NCBI GenBank assembly: GCA_012934845.2
Contig: WNNJ02001120.1
Location: 1 to 64,000 of the forward strand
Length of the DNA stretch: 64,000 bases
Source of the DNA: Pomphorhynchus laevis
Lineage: Eukaryota; Acanthocephala; Palaeacanthocephala; Echinorhynchida; Pomphorhynchidae
Direction of reading: 5' to 3'
The notes beneath the pieces were generated by a model. The model had not been told where the DNA came from and did no database searches. It saw nothing but the letters and a program-made list of their open reading frames with translations. Shown here piece by piece: positions 28,701 through 34,700 of this stretch; position 1 is the stretch's first letter, and every line of letters starts with the position of its first letter. Position numbers and translations under genes: made by a program.

Positions 28701-31700
28701 AAGTAAATATAAATGCATTGATAAAATTGAATTAATAGAATTCTTAAATATTTTGATAAATCAAAATTATTTAAAAGTAGGGACATCTATATTTAGACAA
28801 GTAAAAGGTGTTTTAATGGGTGGTAATAGTAGCCCAATTATAGCTGACTTGTTTTTAAGCTTTATAGAATATGAATGTGTTCATAACTGTGTAAAAACTA
28901 AATATAAACAATATAAATATATGAAATATGTTTCGATACATTGATGATATTTGTGTATTTAATTCTAATAATTTTTATTCAATTAGTAAACAAATTTATC
29001 CAGAAAGCCTTATTCTTAACAAAACCAATATTAATGATAAAGAAGGTGTATATCTAGATATGAACATTAAATTAACATTAACTAAAACTACTATTAATTT
29101 ATATCGTAAAGATGACATATTTAAATTTACAAGAAACATATTTTTGCATGAGCATTCATGCATACCATATAATATAAAATATAATACATTAAATAATGAA
29201 ATTTTAAGAATTGCAACAATATGTAATGATATTGGCTTTCTTCAAAATCATTTAAATAATTTAATAGATACATATTTTAAACTAGGTTACTATAAAAATA
29301 ACATCAAGCAGAAAATAGTAAAATATATAAATCAACTCAATAATATTAAAAATAAATTTAAAATCATTAGCGGAAAATTTTATGGATATATAATAAATAA
29401 ATAATATACTTCGTATTAGAATAAGATACTATATAATCAAATTTAATCAGAAGAAATACATCATTAGCATGTATTTGGCCCCGCTGCCATGTTGGGTAGA
29501 GAAGTTATGGGCCGAAACCTGATAGCATAGCAGTTCCTCCTGATGACCTCTAATTCTTATTCTGATACAACGTCTGTTATTTATTAGTCAATTCATAAAA
29601 ATGACGTTTATTTTAAATTTCAATTTTTTTATTTTAACTTGATTTAAATTATAGAAAATCTAAAAACAATTATTTATTTTATTATTTAATTATTAAATTT
29701 TGATTTAGCATTATTAAAATGTTAAATTTTTAATAAACTGGCATACTATAAAAATACCATCAAACAGAAAATAGTAAAATATATAAATCAACACAATAAT
29801 ATTAAACACAATTCAATTATGAATTGCGTATATCAGGAGTATCCATGCACTACCGCTTTTCCCCGGAAAAGCGGCCTGAAAAAATATTTAAAGGAAAAAG
29901 AAAATATATTTTCTTTTATATAAAAGAAAATATATCTGCTAAATATTCTTTAATATCGGTTAAATCTAAAATTGTATAAAGCGTACTAAAATCGTATGTA
30001 TTTATATTATAAAAATTTATTCCTTTTGTGTGTTCTGAAAATTACTTTGTAGAATTCATGCTGAAATAGTGTTTTATACCAGTACTAATTTCGATTAACC
30101 TACAATATTTTTTGAAGTGTGCTTTAATTACTTTAAGTATTTTATTCATATAAACAGAAAGTGGTTTTAATGTGCATTTAAAAGCGCTACATATAAACCT
30201 AGGTTTTATTGGATTTATATGTAATTTTAGATTCCAATAAAATATAGGTATAGTTTTATTATCTGATTCAATCTTTATACGCTTTTTATCCATTATCGTA
30301 CAGTGACCTGTAATAATTGTTTCTAAACTTAAATCACTACATTCATATTTGTGTTTATCCTTAAATCATTATAATTAACTTCTTTCATCAGTATATCAAA
30401 GAACGAATTTTTTTGAGCTCCAGTTGATGATCTCTAATCCTTATTTTGATATATAGTCTGCTATTTATTATCATATTCTTAAAAAATTGATTTTTTATTT
30501 TAAATTTCAATTTTTTTATTTTAACTTGATTTAAATTATAGAAAATCTAAAAACAATTATTTATTTTATTATTTAATTTTTAAATTTTGATTTAGCATTA
30601 TTATGTTTTGTTTATTTTATAATTATATTAAATACGTAGACTCAGTTAGCTGATTTGATTCATCTAACTTGCTGGAAAATTATAAGAAAAATATTGTCAT
30701 ATCCATAATACATAGTTTCAGTATTTCTGACAGGTTATATTAACGGAAAAACAAAGTTCACATGTCAATAATAACTTGTCAGTAGAACAAATATAATAAA
30801 AACTATGAATAAATGTCATTAGCACCAATATTATCAATTACGCATATTCGTTTCGAATCAAACATGCCTTTCTTATTTACATCATTAGCATGTATTTGGC
30901 CCCGCTGCTATGTTGGGTAGAGGAGTTAGGGGCCGAAACCTGATAGCATAGCAGTTCCTCCTGATGACCTCTAATTCTTATTCTGATACAACGTCTGTTA
31001 TTTATTAGTCAATTCATAAAAATGACGTTTATTTTAAATTTTATTTTTTATTTTGATTTTTTTAGCTTGATATAAATTATAGAAAATCTAAAATAATAAT
31101 TCTAAAAACAATTATTTATTTTATTATTTAATTATTAAATTTTGATTTAGCATTATTATGTTTTGTTTATTTTATAATTATATTAAATACGTAGACTCAG
31201 TTAGCTGATTTGATTTAAATTTTGAATATTTTTAAATCATCTATATTTTTTCAGGCATTTTAAATTTTGAACGAAATATTTTTCAACTTCATTTCTATTG
31301 TATTCCATTTATTACATTAATTTATTACATTTTCCTTGTAACTTCTTCGAATTTTAATCATTAATTAGCTAAACTAAATAAAAATAACTAATTTAAACTT
31401 ATATCGATAATCAATTAGTTTAAGAGAAAAAATATTTTAATATAGATACAAAGTTAATGATCACTGTCTCTGTGAGTAATGAACTGTCACTGATTAGTTA
31501 AGTGTATTTTAAATTTAAATAAATAATGTAATATGAAATATTACTTTTCTTTATTAATTTAGAAACGAATGTAATCGATATTTTTTAATTAAAAATTTGA
31601 AGATTAAATATTTTTCTGTCGTTTAAAATATTTTACTAATTTATTTGTATTATTTTATATATTTTTCTTATATTTATTAAGAAAAGTTAAATAAAATACT

Positions 31701-34700
31701 AAAATTCTTATGTGTAGAAACGTTAACAAATTGTAAACAACTATCGACAAAAGGCTCTATTAGAGGACAGCAACACCTCCCTCAAAGAATTCAACAAGTT
31801 ATTGATAGACTCTATGCTCCTAAATATCGAAAACTTACGAATGATATCGAAGGAAAGGATAGTGGACATTGCAATGATAGAAAGGATAAATCTAATTTAA
31901 TGACTCAGTCGATTCATGGATGCCTACCATCAATAACGAAGAAAACGTCTAAAGAGGTTTATCGTATGCTATATATCAAAGTTAATATTTTCCATGTTTT
32001 TAGAAAAATTTAAATTCTAAAAAGCTGACCGTCACAACTGATCAAACGCATGCAATGTCAAGATCACTGAATTTTAGCAAATCGCCAGCATCTAAATGTA
32101 CCAAAGTGCAGCAAACAAAAGAAAATCCTCAAGTGTTGAATAAGGATAGCAAAATATCTGAAACAAACCAAAACGTTGATGGTAAGCTCGAGAAAGAAAT
32201 TGAATATAAACGAAAGCTCGAAGAAATACGACGAGTTGCCAGAGAAAAGCAAGATGAAGAAAGGTACATAAATTGCTACTCTATTAACTAACTATGCCAC
32301 GTATAATCGCTGATGATATACAAAATATTTTAATTTTTTTAATATACAAATCAATCAGATCAATTAAATAAGTCAAAGTATTTCATAAAAATAAGTCTTT
32401 TAGATGAATATATTTTAAATATACTTATCAAATGTGTTTTATCCAGTTGATATGCATACGTTATTATCCGGAGCACTTCTAATCACATCATATATGCTCC
32501 GTTATACTCCATACATAATCGATTAACATTCTTCGTCACATCCGTTGTAATCCATCATACATAACCGATTAGCATTCTTCGTCACATTTATAATAAAATG
32601 TATGAAACTAAATACATTATTATTACATTTTATAATATCTTAATTTGAGTATTTAGATAAATGTGAAATAATTTATATAATTAGTTGGTTTTTAACTTTT
32701 TGAACATATTTCAGCGAAAATTTATAAGAAAATGAAGGTTATTGTACAATATAAAACCTGTATCATAAATAAAATCGAATGCTATGCGATAAAAATGATC
32801 TCACAGCGTCTAAAATTTAAGAAAGTAAATTATTTAATTAAAAAATAAGTAAATTAATTATTTTAATCTTAACGTTTTCTACAATTGTGCATAAATGAGA
32901 AATTTATCAAATAATACAAATTATTTTATTATTATAATATTAGCAAATTATTCTATTTATCTAATAATTATTTAATAACTTTTAATCAATAATATTTATT
33001 AATATTAATAAATATTAAAAATTAATTATTATATTATTAATATTATATAATTAAATATTTTATTTATATTAAGAATACAATGCATCATTTCAATGCATCA
33101 TTTCAATCTGATGGAGGACCACCATGTTTATTGTCAATATAATGCATGCTGAGGGACGAAACAATAGAAAATTTATAGAAACTGAATGCAACTGATGAAG
33201 TCTTAGTTTTGATAAAAAATGAACATCTATGTACATATAATCTAGAATTAATTGAAAACAATGAATTAAGGAAAATGCTATCAAAAGGGTATAAATGTAG
33301 AAAAATATTAAATATTACACATTAATTATTTTGTTATTATATTTATATTAAAAATAAAAATACTGTTAAAATCTTCATAAAGTATTCAAGGTTTAGCGAA
33401 ATTCTAAACGCTTCAAAGCTTGAAACCTTTAGGATCAGATTTAAGTAAATATATTCCAAAAAACAGTATTAACTCCTACCACCATTAGCAAGAAATATTT
33501 GTAATTATAATAAAGAATTGAAATCAATATATAACGATGATATTAGAAATATTTTAGAAACAGAAAGTAAAATAAATGAGAATATATGTACCCATTATCT
33601 AGGATTAGTTGACAATGTGAATTAAGGAAAATGCTATCAAAATGGTATAAATGTAGAAAAATATTAAATATTATACATTAATTATTTTGTTATTAAAATA
33701 AAAATAAAATATATTTTTTATTAGTTTTAGAATTTTCTTTGATAAAATAAATAACTCTAAATATATTAAGAAAACATCAATTTTAAGCTAAGTAAGAATT
33801 TAAAAAAACTGTAAATGATTTAAATTTTGTCTTATAATCCAGCATCACAGATAAAGGTATTATGTAATATAATTATCTATTATATTATAATTAGATTATT
33901 ATAATCTTATAAATTATGTAATATTATCTTTTAACATGTAACTAACGATACCACCTTTATTTACAGAAAGAAATGATATAGTTACTGTATTGGCAAATGA
34001 CAAATACCTTTTCATTTAAAAAAGATTATTTTACTGTTTTTAATTTAGTTAAATTAAATAAGTAAAATTCTTTTATATCTAGATTAAAGATCGAAAATGA
34101 ACGAAAAGAACGCGAAGAGAAAGAAATACAGGCAGAGTTAGAAGTAATTCGTCTTCAGCAAGAATCTAAACGTCTAGAGAATGAACGCTTACTGGCTGCA
34201 ATTAAGTTACGAGAAGAAATGGAAAATCAACTTAAACTTCAAGAGGAAGAGGAGCGTGAACAGGTAATTACTGAAGTTAAATATGATTTAAGTTTATTTG
34301 ATTAAGAGCTTAATTAAAATTGATAAAATAATTTAATTAAATTATTTTTTCAAATAAATTTATTTAAATTTATTAATTTAATAAAAAAGAATTTATTTAT
34401 AATAATATAATTATTAATAATAATTAATCTACAATAAATAAAAAATAACAAATTTATCAAATTTATTAAATAATCCCACATGAAGGCTAGTTAGCTTTTT
34501 ATGTTGATGCCTTTTTCGCTGTCTCCGTACAACTGCCTGGTCACACGGCACCCGACAATGAAAACTTCTTTGGTCAGTTGTCAGTTGACCATTGTTCATC
34601 GCTCCTAGTTTATTTTTTTGTAAATTTTTTGTTTGTCATTTTTCTTGACTTGTTTGACTGGCTATATTCCGGTCCAGATATAATTTGATGACCAACATTG

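Noticed and set aside
29505-29560. Hammerhead ribozyme in the PLE-A tail (GAAAC before, CTGATGA after)
   Set aside because: In circularly permuted order CCTCTAA can pair with TTAGGGG, but two extra bases separate it from GAAA and there is no room for stem I.
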